DNA from: Lepidostoma basale
Taxonomy: Eukaryota > Arthropoda > Insecta > Trichoptera > Lepidostomatidae
Reading direction: 5' to 3'
NCBI GenBank assembly: GCA_022606425.2
Contig: JAHDVF020000524.1
Location: forward strand, 806,001 to 870,000
Length of the DNA stretch: 64,000 bases
This document shows, piece by piece, positions 9,016 to 19,734 of this stretch; position 1 is the stretch's first letter, and each line of letters begins with the position of its first letter. The notes under the pieces are model-generated. The model had not been told where the DNA came from. It was given only the letters and a program-made list of their open reading frames with translations, and did not search any database. A program made the position numbers and the translations under genes.

Positions 9016-9523
9016 TTAACTAACTAACTAACTAAGTAACCATCACGCCGTCTCCCCGAAGGGGTAGGCAGAAAGAATGGACTGCCACACTTTTCTTTCC
9101 TGACATATTTCTCTCGCTTCCTCAACATTGATACATCGTGTCATGCACGCGCGTCGATTTCTCTGACTCCTCACATGGCCGACATTCAATATTTGATTTA
9201 TTTGATCGTGCCACGTTTTCCTCGGTCTTCCTCTATTTCTGGTTCCATTTACATAATTAACATATAATTTTTTTACCATTCTTTCTTCATTCATTCTTTC
9301 AATATGTCCAAACCATCTTAATGATCCTTTCATTATTTTGGTCATGACACCATCATTCGCACCGCATTCACTTCTTATATTTTCATTCGGCACTCTATCA
9401 TACACAGAGTATCCACACATTCTTCTAAGAGATCTCATTTCAACTGCATTTATTCTACTTTCATCCTTCTTTTGCCAGTTCCATGCTTCGCTTCCATACA
9501 TAAGGGTCGGTAGAAGAATACCA
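9016..9523 (-). mobile_element. LINE A 3' fragment, 152-codon frame intact
   Basis: Minus-strand copy with its TTAG tail at 9016-9040 and an uninterrupted frame (9501-9043). The frame covers MYGSEAWNWQKKDES, a SLRRMCGYSVYDRV region, a FGHIERMNEERM segment, GRPRKTWHDQINQ and the terminal Cys region. The open frame and close match to the copy at 57300 suggest fairly recent insertion. It is 5'-truncated at the start of the MYGSEAW segment. Confidence 0.85.
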
Positions 9524-9940
9524 TAATATAATTTGTAATTAGCAATTACAAGTTATTAATTTAGGATCTCGATTTAGTGGAGTAGACGGAAAGATCGGGA
9601 ATTACACTTTTAAAACCTAAAAGGTAAATAAAAATTCGACCAGTTCGTTAAAAAGCAACGTCGATCCTTAATGATTCTCGGCAAACTTTTATTTGAAGGA
9701 TGTCCCATTAGTACAAGCGGTGGTTGATTACAAAGTTCCCACAGCAATCCTTAGAAGGACAACGCCGTGAAAGTGAATGGTCGGTGAATTTTATATCAGT
9801 AAATGAGGATCATAAGGAGACGGATAAGGTAATACGAGTGCAGAGCCAACATAATAACTTGTTTCAGAGTAATTACAATTTCAGGTTGCGTAATAAATTA
9901 ACAAACATTTCAAATCAAAAAGAAAAGATAAATAAATAAT
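9524..9940. other. no recognisable feature
   Basis: Contains a 71-codon plus-strand frame (9724-9939), Asn/Lys/Gln-rich, without family signature; probably chance. Confidence 0.35.
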
Positions 9941-10160
9941 TCCAATGTTGAAAAAAGTCGTTCATCCGAAACATGTTAAAAATAACGATTTTGCATGAAT
10001 TAAAACACTTTTATTTTGTTTTTGCACCAATTAAACTACGCTTAATAAAGTTATGTAAAAACGAAATGAAGTGTTTTAAATTATGTTTAACAATACCACA
10101 CCACAAATTAAGTGCTTCATACGAAAGTAATGAGTTTATGTATCTCGACAAGTTTTGAAG
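9941..10160 (+). repeat. HH-5 element with AAGTGCTT trailer
   Basis: Begins with a worn hammerhead core (9949-9976): TTGAAAA, then TCATCC, GAAA, CATG, TT. It ends with a trailer around 10085-10130 (AAATTAAGTGCTTCATACGAA), also found in mirror or direct form at HH-4 loci (38235, 51165, 52545, 63775). The shared trailer suggests HH-4 and HH-5 units are parts of one element family. Confidence 0.5.
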
Positions 10161-10295
10161 ATAAATGAAATATTTTACGCAAATGTTTTAAAATTATTAT
10201 GAATCAAATCAAATTGACATAGGAACAGATACACATAAGGGTTCGAAAAATCACTTTGATTTAATTTATATAAATGTATAAATGATATAATTCAA

Positions 10296-10396
10296 ATAAC
10301 TAACTAACGAACCATCACGCCGTCTCCCCGAAAGGGTAGGCAGAAAGAATGGACTGTAACACTTTCACTGATGCGGCACTCCATCCTTCTCTTTTC
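10296..10396 (-). mobile_element. SINE-B with LINE A 3' tail
   Basis: Minus strand. It has the LINE A 3' end (GGCAGAAAGAATGGACTG mirrored, GACGGCGTGATGG, TTAG tail), but upstream of it, instead of LINE coding sequence, a unit with GCATCAGT and GGCGAAAAGAGAAGGATGG. The same junction is at 52255, 59497 and 45352, so this is a distinct non-autonomous element sharing the LINE 3' end. Confidence 0.65.
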
Positions 10397-10560
10397 GCCT
10401 ATAAATTATATAAATTATGTCAGTTTAAGAATGCCCTCGCAAGGCGAAACAAATTTGTCACAATTGATATAATTAATTTAAATTAAATCGAAGTAAAACC
10501 ACTAAACAATCGTGTTTTCTATTATAAATTAATAATTAAGTTTTACAAAACCAATACCTC
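10397..10560 (+). repeat. HH-8 element
   Basis: Carries an HH-8 core at 10425-10459: TTAAGAA, T, a GCC/GGC hairpin with loop CTCGCAA, GAAA, the self-complementary CAAATTTG, TC. The trailer GTTTTACAAAACCAATACCTC matches a second copy at 59280-59470. G8 of the hammerhead core is A in both copies. Confidence 0.55.
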
Positions 10561-10768
10561 AACCATCAATAAATATGATATGCATGGAGTTAATGATGAC
10601 CGAGGGAAGCATGGCAAGACCAAATAATAAAAATATTAAAAGACAGAACATTTGTAGTCGGAAACATCGACGAGCGTGCATGTTACGATGTATGTTTAAA
10701 GAGGAAGCTGGAGAGGTATGTCAGGGTACCTACCTCACCGGAAAAACGGCGTGATTGCTAGTTAGCTA
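10561..10768 (+). mobile_element. LINE A 3' fragment, strongly decayed
   Basis: The GRPRKTWHDQ-like and Cys segments are recognisable with many substitutions. It ends ACGGCGTGATTG with a worn TTAG tail. Confidence 0.6.
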
Positions 10769-11560
10769 GTTCATGTTATTATTTTACTACTAAAGTACAT
10801 CTAAGTATTAACAATCATTGTGCAACACTGAAGATTTTTTACTATAAGATAAAATACTTCCATTGATTGAGTAAAATAATTGGAATTGTACCTTTTATAA
10901 CGTGGAGAAAGATATGATCGAGTGTTATTAGTGATTCTTCTTCAGTTTGGGTACTTAGATCTTGTGTACAATATCGTCCTATGATTCCTTTTAATTCCAC
11001 TGGATTCGTATCAGATTCCGTATTTAAAAACACATTTTCCAATAATGGTGTACCTAAAATTGAATTACATTTTAAACATATTTTTTTGAAGTCAAAAACA
11101 CTATATTTTAAGCTAAAACACAATCACAGATTCATAAAAATAAACAAATTCATTACTACAAAAAATAAAATGGATGCAACACTCGTTTTAAGGTTATGAT
11201 TACAAACTTCAAATGAATTTAAAAAAATGTTATTTTATTATAGCTTACCTTCAACACAATTTATTTTCTTTATTCAAATATCACGCTTTTTGTTATTTTT
11301 TGGGTTTTTATGCATGCAAAATACATTATAAACTAAACCACAGAGAATCGCGCAATGGCAGAACGTAGAATACCAAAGATTAGTCTGCAAACGTGTAGTT
11401 TTATTTCATACCAAAAACAAAAATGTTATACATCTATGCTTTTGCAATGTACGAGTTTGATATTCTATGGCATGTATTATTATTGCAGTGGGTATTGTGC
11501 AATACCTTTATGTTTCAGATATACGTAATAGTTGGAATTTGAATGATATATCGGTATTAA
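10769..11560. other. no recognisable feature
   Basis: AT-rich. Overlapping short frames on both strands (10842-11123 minus, 10981-11199 plus) have no family signature. Confidence 0.35.
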
Positions 11561-11564
11561 CTCA

Positions 11565-11640
11565 CAAAAACTGACATGGGTGAAAGCATAATAAATGAGA
11601 TTAAGATGAGATCTCTTAGACGTATGTATGGTATACTCGT
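11565..11640 (+). mobile_element. LINE A scrap
   Basis: Matches the EMRSLRR region (AGATGAGATCTCTTAGACG) only. Confidence 0.45.
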
Positions 11641-11761
11641 AATATCAAATAATGCAGAACTACAATTTTAATTAGAAAAAATAGAAATGAATATATCGCT
11701 GCGTTGGTTTGGACATATTTACTTTTTTTATTTATTATCTATTAATTATATGGAATAATTT

Positions 11762-11872
11762 AAAGCTTTCCTCGGTCGTCCGCGACTCCGTACTCCATTC
11801 ATACCGTTAACGTATACTTTCTTAACCATTCTTTATTCATCCATGCGCCAACAAAGTGATCCTTTCATTTGT
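11762..11872 (-). mobile_element. LINE A scrap (TTG subfamily type)
   Basis: Mirrored segment with the NDVNGVRSRGRPRK-like coding region; subfamily words (ACTCCGTACTCCATT) match the TTG-tailed copies at 22870 and 62270. Confidence 0.55.
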
Positions 11873-12172
11873 ATCAAACTCCAGGAGGAAATTCACACAC
11901 ACCAGTAACCGGGCCACAAGACATTATTTAAACTTAACTAATCCAATCATACAAAAACATTACATTATATAGAAACAATCCGAGAAATAGGTACTCTTGT
12001 ATTTGCTTTTTAATTATATAGTAAACAAACGAACCCCAAACACAATAAATTTAGGTTACATGGAATCATTAAAAAAAATTGGCACTTTTGTAAGTGATTT
12101 TTAATTATATAGAAAACAACAACACTAAGAACTAAATAACAGTAATTGATTATTTAGATTCAGTAACATTTT

Positions 12173-12215
12173 TAAGCCGAAACCGGTCGCCGTTAAACAC
12201 AAGTGGAAGCCCACT
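12173..12215 (+). repeat. HH-2 scrap
   Basis: Contains GCCGAAACCGGTCGCCGT and AAGTGGAAG, the GAAA-CCGG-TC part of HH-2, without the first half of the core. Confidence 0.45.
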
Positions 12216-12315
12216 AAATATATGATAATGAAGACATTTTGCATGATTTTTTATTATTATTTTTATGATTTAAATTGAACTACTACCAAGAAATTTCAAT
12301 CAAAAATATGAATTT

Positions 12316-12500
12316 TTTGATCCTTTCATAATTTTGTTCATAATTTTTTCTTTCATTCTAAATTCCTTCCTAACTGAGATAGGAATTCTGTAGTAGGTAT
12401 ATCGTTCTATCATACATACATCTGAGGTACCTCATATTTACCGCATTTATTCTGTTCTCACCCTTCTTCTGTAAGTTCCATGCTTCGCATCCATACATAT
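12316..12500 (-). mobile_element. LINE A internal fragment
   Basis: Mirrored FGHMER-to-MYGSEAW region, decayed, ending where the SINE-A copy begins at about 12503. Confidence 0.6.
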
Positions 12501-12502
12501 CT

Positions 12503-12717
12503 GACCTTCGTGGTCGAGTGGTAATTGCTATGACTGAAAGTCACCGATGACAGTGTGATTGTCACACTGTCTTTGGTCTAGTGTAGAATTTACGTGACAG
12601 TAAAATGGCGATAGGTTAGCTATGTCAAGATAATCAATATGATAGCTTTACCCTTTACATCGATTTGGCTGGCAGGAATGATGTAAAAAGCGATTCAACA
12701 AAATAATAATAATAAGG
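12503..12717 (+). mobile_element. SINE-A, nearly full length
   Basis: Box A is clear (GGTCGAGTGGTAATTGC near 12513); box B is eroded. The body has GTGTGATTGTCACACTG, GTGTAGAATTTACGTGAC and the 3' part with CCCTTTACATCGATTTGGCT, ending in an AAT-repeat tail (AACAAAATAATAATAATAA). Confidence 0.75.
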
Positions 12718-12772
12718 GTTAGAGCCAGAACTCCATTTTGAACGGCCACGGTTATTACGGAATCGGAGTATT

Positions 12773-12883
12773 GGAGTATAGTTACGTTTATTGATGGGTA
12801 ATATAAGTAGGTGGACATTTTTGGATACCTACATTGATACTTATAGTGGCAAACAAACATATTTTTCACATCCATACAAGTCT
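12773..12883. repeat. 111-bp direct repeat, left
   Basis: Starts GGAGTATAGTTACG and ends CATACAAGTCT; repeated at 13378-13487 with only a few differences, exactly either side of LINE B. Confidence 0.75.
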
Positions 12884-12885
12884 TA

Positions 12886-13377
12886 GGCAGTAAACATGGC
12901 AGCTGTAATCTCTGGGGCTCTAATATCCACAATATGGAAAAACAAAGACATGGTCATTAATAGTACGATGAGAATCTATAAAGCATGCGTAAGACCAATA
13001 ACATATGACGTCGAAGCAAGGGCAGACACAGTAAGGACCAAACAAGTTTTGAGGACTTTCGAAATGAAGACACCGAGGACGATAGCAGGCAAGACACTGA
13101 GATCTTGCGTGAGGAACACCAGAATAAGAGAGATATGTGAGGTTGAGGATATTATAAGATGGAGCAGACAGCTAAAACGGGCTGGTACAGGCATGTTCAA
13201 AGAATGGACACTACCAGACTCCCCTATATTGCATTGCATAATCAGCCTCATGGGACTCGTCCTCGTGGAAGACCTCTTAAAATATGGAAGGACAGCTGAG
13301 AGTCTACCTCACAGGAGGAGCAACACTCTGGAGAACAGACCACATATGTCTACAACAAGGAAGAAGAAGAAGAAGAA
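12886..13377 (+). mobile_element. LINE B 3' part with AAG tail
   Basis: 5'-truncated non-LTR retrotransposon. One frame encodes the RT C-terminal region: ISTIWKNKDMVI, a RIYKACVRPI stretch, RTFEMKTPRTIAGKTLRSCV, then a frameshift before the Gly/Arg/Pro end. The 3' end is an AAG repeat at about 13357-13377. It lies between 111-bp direct repeats, long for a LINE target duplication. Confidence 0.8.
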
Positions 13378-13487
13378 GGAGTATAGTTACGTTTATTGAT
13401 GGGTAATATAAGTAGGTGGGAATTTTTGGGTACTACTTTGATACTTATAGTGGCAAACAAACATATTTTTCACATCCATACAAGTCT
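13378..13487. repeat. 111-bp direct repeat, right
   Basis: Second copy of 12773-12883, starting directly after the AAG tail of LINE B. Confidence 0.75.
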
Positions 13488-13559
13488 GGCGCCTGCTCGT
13501 CGCTCTAGGCCTCATTATCTAAATTGACCAGTTTCTTGGTAAATGTGTTAGTCCAGGGA

Positions 13560-13720
13560 TGAATTAGGGATATTTTGATTTGAACAATGATATAACATAA
13601 AACTCCATAATAAAAAAATAATTTGATAATCCAATGTTGTAGCCGAAATATTATTATGATACTTCACCATTATTCAATGTAAATTTTAGATTGATTTAAT
13701 TCATATCAAATTTAATCATT
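13560..13720 (+). repeat. HH-6 / HH-1 flank scraps
   Basis: Contains the HH-6 trailer words (AACAATGATATAACATAAAAC) and the HH-1 leader (ATGATACTTCACCATTATT with GTAGCCGAAATATT). No ribozyme core. Confidence 0.4.
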
Positions 13721-13732
13721 TAATATTTAATT

Positions 13733-14183
13733 ATGTATGAAAGCGAAGCATGGAACTGGCAAAAGAAGGATGAAAGTAGAATAAATGCAGTAGAAATGAG
13801 ATCTCTTATACGAATTTGCGGATACTCTGTGTATGATAGAGTGTGGAATGGAAATATTAGAAGTGAATGGATCATTAAGATGGTTAGGACATATGGAAAG
13901 AATGAAGTATAAAAGAATGTTAAAAAAAATATATGTTAACGATGTAAATGCAACTATAAATAGAGGAAGACCGAGGAAAACGTGGCATGATAAATAAATC
14001 AAATATTGAATGTCGGCCACGTGAGGAGTCAGAGAAATCGACACGCGTGCATGACACGATGTATGAATGTTGAGGAATCGATAGAAATATGTCAGGAAAG
14101 AAAAGCGTGGCAGTCCATTATATCTGCCTAACCCTTCGGGGAGACGGCGTGATGGTTAGTTAGTTAGTTAGTTAGTTAGTTAT
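13733..14183 (+). mobile_element. LINE A 3' fragment (TTAG tail)
   Basis: Copy with an internal deletion (the ECGANDGVMNKIMKGS-like part lost near 13868). The rest runs to GACGGCGTGATGG and a long TTAG run (14156-14182). Confidence 0.8.
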
Positions 14184-14196
14184 GTTTAACTTGATT

Positions 14197-14460
14197 GAAA
14201 ACTTCTGCCTTCTAGAAGTTTTATTATTGTTATGGGAACAACATGTTTCACCATCCCGAGGCATAAATAAAGCTTTACCGAAGCAAAATTTATCTTTCAC
14301 ATCAAATGCAGTAAAGCTTCTTGAAAATTTTGATTTGATTGGCGATTAAATATTGATGACAACGTCCATTTTCTATAAGATTTTCTATATTTTATCGAAG
14401 TGATATATTTCGTGTCACCAGTCTGTCGATGCCGCTGTCGAAATAAAGGTTTATATTATT
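14197..14460. repeat. HH-6 and HH-2 fragments
   Basis: HH-6 half element at 14205-14290 (CTTCTAGAAGTTTTATTATT, ACATGTTTCACC). Then, at 14415-14450, an HH-2 remnant with CCAGTCTGTCGATGCC joined directly to GCTGTCGAAATAAAG, so stem II, GAAA and CCGG are deleted. Confidence 0.5.
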
Positions 14461-15740
14461 ATTTTGTCTTTTCTTCTGCTTTCCAGGTGTGCTAATTTTT
14501 GTTGAAGTACTCGCGGCTACACCCTTGGTAACGGTTCTCTGGATCGAACGTTCAAGTACACCTATAAAATCTATACCAAATATACAAATTTATTTTTATT
14601 ATTACACTCACCATATTATCTTTTTTTTTGGTTGTGTTATTATTGCTATTATGATTACTTTGATAGTTATAAATAAATGATTATTATTATCTTTGTCTTT
14701 GATGTTATTATTATGGTATTATTGCTATTATAATTATTGTGATAATTATGAATAGTATGTTCGCTATGATTGTTACAATAGTTTTGTGCATTTTAGTTTT
14801 GTTTTCTGTTTCTGCGCCCCTGAGTTGCTGCTCATGGATGTTGCCACTGGCTCCTGTTCATTGGTTTTGTTTTGACCGGAAGTCTACACCGCCCCTTGGT
14901 GGGTGTGTTCTGATCTACTTTTCTGTTTATAATGTGTCTTTTATATACCTATACTGTTTTTTTTTTAAATTCATTTCTGCTCTTTCTAAAACCTGTCCTC
15001 TATCCATCCCATCCCAATTTATTCATTCTTACTTAACATCTTCCCGCCTCCCTCATACACCATCTTCTTCCTGTTTTAAAATTTAGTTTGTTATATATTT
15101 GTCTTATTGTGTATTGTGAATTAATGTGTGTTTTATATAATTTTAATGTGTTTTTTTTTTTACTAATTTAAGGTGTGCTTTATATAATATTTACTTCTGA
15201 TTTTATTTAATAATAAAGAGATGTGAGGCCGCGCGGGAGATATATAAGGTTAAAAGAATAAATTAAATGTGGTCTGTCACCCTTTTGATTAATGACAAGA
15301 AAAGGCTAAATTAAATGAACGTAAGTCCCGGATGGACAAGGAACAGGCCTAGATAGTGCAGCGAGACTGACGAAAGGGCGTCGCTGCGTCCTATAACAGT
15401 CTCGGGTGGTGGTGGGAACCTTATATACACTCACCATAAATCAGTTATTTAATCTCTACGTATAACTTACATACGTATAATAACACTTATCTGTCATTTT
15501 ACCAACATGCGCGTTGACTTTTTTTAAATGCAATTAATGGCACAATTATTCTCTGTACTTCTTCACAAAACACACTTCGCTTTAATTTTGAGAATTAGGG
15601 GGCGTTGGATAATTTTACTGTGGTAAAGGCGGCCATTCTTTCAATACGGTTGCTCGAAATACTGCTCTATATTTACAACATGAGTTTTGTGAAAGTCTTA
15701 ATCCATCCCTGGTAAAGCAGCATTAGATTGTATTGTATAC
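14461..15740. other. unassigned region
   Basis: T-rich on the plus strand between 14480 and 15200, with long low-complexity frames (for example 14739-15086) that look like repeat or UTR sequence, not protein. A GC-richer block at 15215-15430 (with GTCTCGGGTGGTGGTGGGAA) may be a LINE 5' or 3' end but I cannot place it. Confidence 0.3.
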
Positions 15741-15744
15741 CTGT

Positions 15745-15935
15745 ACGCTACAGAGTTTCTATGATCCACACCAGTGTTGTTAACAGGAATTCCCTGGCCA
15801 GCACTTTATGAGCTACACGTTGTTCAACCAACCGATCTTTAGCTCGGAGTGGAGGGAATAGATAATAAATTGATCGCATTACCCTGAACGTTTCTGAGGG
15901 GATAGCGGCCAATATAAACAGTCACGTTCCCAGAG
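15745..15935 (-). pseudogene. unrecognised open frame
   Basis: On the minus strand about 55 codons are open to a stop near 15750, with words such as AAIPSETFRVMRSIYYL and RLVEQRVAHKVLAREF. Composition is more protein-like than the surroundings. The family is not recognised. Confidence 0.25.
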
Positions 15936-16108
15936 AAGGATTGAGATGTTTTATGTGAAAGGTTATTAATACGCGTATAATAAGATTACACTTACAATAA
16001 ACACAATTGTAATATAACAGGCTTTTTACTCGGGCGGCTCGTGAAATGTTGTTATTACGTATTAAGGTATACCAATAAATAAATAAATTCTACAATATAG
16101 AGTGTATT

Positions 16109-16215
16109 TACCCTATTTTGCGGACAAAAATACGCATCTGACCATAAGACGCATCCCGATTTTTGGTTGAATTTTCAGAGAAAAAAGTGTGTCTTATGGT
16201 CCGAAAAATACGGTA
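16109..16215. mobile_element. MITE with CATAAGAC inverted ends
   Basis: About 107 bp with imperfect terminal inverted repeats: TACCCTATTTTGCGGAC with CATAAGACGC at the left, and GTGTCTTATGG with GTCCGAAAAATACGGTA at the right. No coding capacity. Similar small DNA elements are widespread in animals. Confidence 0.55.
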
Positions 16216-16320
16216 ATCGTAGCTTTTTTCGTTTAAAAAAAAATTCGTACATTTTGAAAACATAGTTGATTTCTTCAACGAGTATATTCGATATCATTTG
16301 AAAAATACTTTATTTTCACA

Positions 16321-16600
16321 AAAATTGTTTGCACTTTCACAAAAATGTTTCAGACATTGTACGACCTTCTGCAGGGTATTTTAAATTGAATTTTTACACT
16401 GAAAAAGGACGTATACAGACCGAAGCATGTAATTCAGTGAAAATACGAGTACATAACCCAAAATTTTCAAAAAGATGTTTCTGGCTATATATGTCCTTCA
16501 TCTGGGTATTTTTAATGTATTTTTTCACTGAAGAACGAAATATATAAAACAAGAAAGTCCGAAACATGTATGTGAACATTTAAAAAAGTGTGAAAACACA
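16321..16600 (+). repeat. HH-5 element, two worn motifs
   Basis: At 16398-16430: CTGAAAA, AGGAC...GACC, GAAG, CATG. At 16527-16570: CTGAAGA followed, after a long insertion, by GTCC, GAAA, CATG. Both keep the family order but have lost core bases. The near-repeat of CCTTC...GGGTATTTT at 16366 and 16496 shows an internal duplication. Confidence 0.45.
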
Positions 16601-16810
16601 ATATTTTAAAAATATATTTAAAGTTTAAACAGTCGAATAAGTTTAAATTGACGAAAACATACATTATCAAAAAGAAAATTGAATGTATATGATGTTTTGC
16701 ATTACTTAAGCATTATTAAAAACGTGTCACTCAAATCATAAATCTTCCTCGAAAGCGCTGGTTTTACTCAGTATTAATTTTGAATTACGCAGTATGAAGA
16801 TTATCAATGC

Positions 16811-17337
16811 ATACTAACTAACTAACTGACAATCACATCGGAGGGGTAGACAGAAAGAAAGGACCGTCACATTGTTCCGTCCTGACATAATTCTCTCTCT
16901 TTCTCTACATTTTTACATCGTGTCATGCACGTACGTCGATTAAACCGACTCCCTACGTGATCGACATTTAATATTTTATTGATTTGATTGTGCCACGTTT
17001 TCCTATGCCTTAACTATTTCTATCTCCATTCCCGTCGTTCACATATGTTTTCTTCGCCATTCTAAACCATCTTAATGTCCCTTTAATTATTTTGTTCGCT
17101 TTCATTCACACTGTATTCACTTCTTATATTTACACTCCACACTCTCTCATATACAGATTTACTTCACATTCGTCTTAAAAATTTCATTTGTACCACATTG
17201 CTTCTACTTCTATTCTCCTTTTGCTGGCACCATGCTTCACTTCCATACATAAGGGTCGGCACAAGAACACTATTGTGAACCGCAATCTTAGCTTATTTGG
17301 ATAGGCTTTTGTTTGGGATGACACCACTAAGTGCAAT
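16811..17337 (-). mobile_element. LINE A 3' fragment, decayed (TTAG tail)
   Basis: Starts with the mirrored TTAG tail at 16811 and extends to the mirrored NGALKVV-like region near 17330. Many indels; no long frame. Confidence 0.75.
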
Positions 17338-17526
17338 ATTTTATTTTATGTGTCTACAAAATTAAGTTCGTTTTTCATTTAATTTTTTTCTGATTCGGCC
17401 CCTGAAAACCGGTTAAATAATAAAAAAAATTAAAAAGCTATCTTTTTATTAAAGTTTTAATATATTTTAAGAAGAGTAGCATTTTATGCTTCCCTAGGAT
17501 ATTAATATATGTCGTAGATGACACAT

Positions 17527-17746
17527 TTAATCATGTCCTGCAAGAAGATTCCTGTCACTCTTTTGTATCACCCTATCTCTAAGGCGTTCCCTAGAATGAC
17601 GCCAACTTAAACATCTGAACTCTGTTACACCGAGATTCTGATTGCGATCAGAAATATTTTCTGCGATGGGTAAGATTGTACGAGCCGAAATTCTGTCCTC
17701 GCAGAATATTAGGTGGTCAAGCCTTCGCAGTAATCGGCCCTTCAGT
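17527..17746 (-). other. candidate terminal exon or coding remnant
   Basis: On the minus strand a good splice acceptor (GAATTGATTTTTCAG) ends at 17747. After it one frame is open for 72 codons, one base into the first codon, up to a TAA at 17527-17529. The product is Arg/Leu-rich (CLSWRHSRERLRDRV, DRNQNLGVTEFRC). I do not recognise it; it could be a host last exon or a transposon fragment. The phase (one base left over) equals that of the candidate exon at 8498-8681. Confidence 0.35.
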
Positions 17747-17805
17747 CTGAAAAATCAATTCCTGAAAACCTCAATCGCACTTTTAAATTTATCTAAAGAT
17801 GATAT

Positions 17806-17925
17806 AAATTAAATAGTCAATTGTTTTGGCCGAAACACTATGATACTTCAACAATATTACTGTCAAAATTGAGAACACTGTTATATATCACAATTTCTTT
17901 TTATTTACTGGTGTTACAATAAGTT
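17806..17925 (+). repeat. HH-1 leader
   Basis: Left part of an HH-1 element (GTTTTGGCCGAAACACTATG, ATATATCACAATTTCTTTTT) cut off before the ribozyme core by the LINE A copy at 17939. Confidence 0.6.
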
Positions 17926-17938
17926 GTGCGATCACGCT

Positions 17939-18381
17939 GCCGGGTAGGCAGAAAGAATGGACTGCCACACTTTTCTTTCCTGACATATTTCTTTCGCTTC
18001 CTCAACATTCATACATCGTGTCATGCACGCGCGTCGATTTCTCCTCACATGGCCGACATTCAATATTTGATTTATTTGATCGTGCCACGTTTTCCTCGGT
18101 CTTCCTCTATTTCTGGTTCAATTTACATTGTTAACAATAATTTTTTTTACAATTCTTTCTTGATTCATTATTTTCATATGTTCAAACCATCTTAATGATC
18201 TTTTCATTATTTTGTCCATAACACCATCATTTGCACCGCATTAACTTCTTATATTTTCATTCGGCACTCTATCATACACAGAGTATTAACACATTCGTCT
18301 AAGAGATCTCATTTCTAGTGCATTTATTCAACTTTCATTCTTATTTTGCCAGTTCCATGCTTCGTTTCGATACATAAGTAA
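17939..18381 (-). mobile_element. LINE A 3' fragment
   Basis: Minus-strand copy lacking the last bases and tail. The coding part is readable but shifted several times. Confidence 0.75.
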
Positions 18382-18925
18382 TTTGCTAAAATTGCTCATA
18401 TATAAATTATAATATACAACTGGTTAAATTTATTTTATTTTTTGGATTTATTCCAAATTTACCAAGTACATGATTTTAATACCCCCAACTGAAGTAACCC
18501 GTTCTATCAGTTCTAGGGAGGCATTTTTTACACTCTGACATTTTAATATTTCAGTGGTTATTTCTGATCTAATTTTTGTTTTGTGCATCAATAATCAATG
18601 GTTAAAAATAATTAAGATTTAAATAAAGAAGTAGGGTATAATCGGGTTAGTTGGCAACTATGATCTCGATCGGCTGTTGCATCACAAAGCGTAAGTGAAT
18701 CTACCAACTGAGTGTGCCATTTAACCCGGTATTGTGGGTGTTATAATGGTACATGCGGACATTGTTTCGGCTCCGTCGCGTGTGAGACTTGGTCATGCAA
18801 TACTTACAACTCTAATTGACAGCGACATCGGAGATAGAATAGATTGTGTGATTTACGAACAGGTTATCCCATAAGTAAGGGAAACCGGGGCCATTTGATA
18901 CAATTTTACTGTTTAAATTTTATAT
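18382..18925. other. no recognised family
   Basis: A block starting GTAGGGTATAATCGGGTTAG at 18631 and an approximate mirror with GAAACCGGGGCCATTTGATA near 18880 could be the ends of a small DNA transposon, but the match is too loose to call. Confidence 0.3.
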
Positions 18926-18930
18926 TTGTT

Positions 18931-19400
18931 TCTTCTTCTTCTTCTTCTTCTTCTTCTTCTTCTTCTTCTTTTAATAGATCTGACGATCTGTGATACAGAA
19001 ATCATATCTCGTCGGATGATGAGATCCAGCTGTCCCTCCATCTCTTAGGCGGTCTTCCAGGTGGGCGGTGTCCGGAAGGGATTTCATAAGCGGCTATATA
19101 TGCGAGTCTGTCACCATCCATTCGGGCTACATGGTCCCTCCAGTATCTTCTTCTGGATCTCTATTTCGCAGGTTTTTCTTATGTCTACGATGCGGACACG
19201 ATCTCGGAGGGTTTTTCCAGTAATTGATCTTAGGACCTTCATCTCCGATGTTCTTAGTAGTCCCTTGGTTGGCACAGTGTCAGCCCGCGTCTCTACAGCG
19301 TACGCCATGATAGGTCGCACGCATGTTTTATAGATTCTGATCTTGCTGTCGATACGCATGTGCTTGTTTTTCCAGACCAGATTCTTCAGGCATCCTGACA
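18931..19400 (-). mobile_element. LINE B 3' part with AAG tail
   Basis: Minus strand; the tail is the TTC run at 18931-18969. The frame at 19401-19111 encodes KNLVWKNKHMRIDSKIRIYK, RPIMAYAVETRADT and a LRSITGKTLRDRVRIVDIRK-like stretch of the RT C-terminal domain. After a shift the GHRPPGRPPKRW motif follows. 5'-truncated. Confidence 0.8.
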
Positions 19401-19450
19401 TGGCAGAGGCTTTGTTTCTGATTTAAAAAAATACAACTCAACGTTTTGTC

Positions 19451-19719
19451 TTGTGATGTATGGAAGTAAAGCTTTGATCGGGCATACGAAGGATGAATGT
19501 AGGATAAATACCGTAGATATAAAATCACTAAGAATAACAACAACAACAAACCATCACGCAGTTTCCCCGCAGGGGTAGGCAGAGAAAATGGACCGTCACA
19601 CTACTCTATCCTGGCACACCTCTCTAGCTTCCTCCACATTCATACATCGAGTCATACACGCACGTCGATTCTTCCGGCTTCTGACATGACCAACTTTTAA
19701 TATTTGATTAATCTGGTCA
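19451..19719. mobile_element. LINE A, two opposed scraps
   Basis: A plus-strand MYGSKAL-to-IKSLR scrap (19455-19535) meets a minus-strand TTG-tailed 3' end (19538-19719, mirrored tail AACAACAACAACAAACC). The junction is tail to body. Confidence 0.65.
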
Positions 19720-19734
19720 AACGATTAATCAAAT

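Noticed and set aside
9724..9939. 71-codon plus-strand frame
   Set aside because: Asn/Lys/Gln-rich without any family pattern; length is expected by chance in AT-rich DNA of this size.
14156..14182. TTAG runs as telomere-type repeats
   Set aside because: The unit is TTAG, not the TTAGG of insect telomeres, and each run sits exactly at the 3' end of a LINE A copy.
14739..15086. 115-codon hydrophobic frame
   Set aside because: T-rich, low complexity and repetitive in composition; no start context, domain or splice signals. More likely UTR or repeat sequence.
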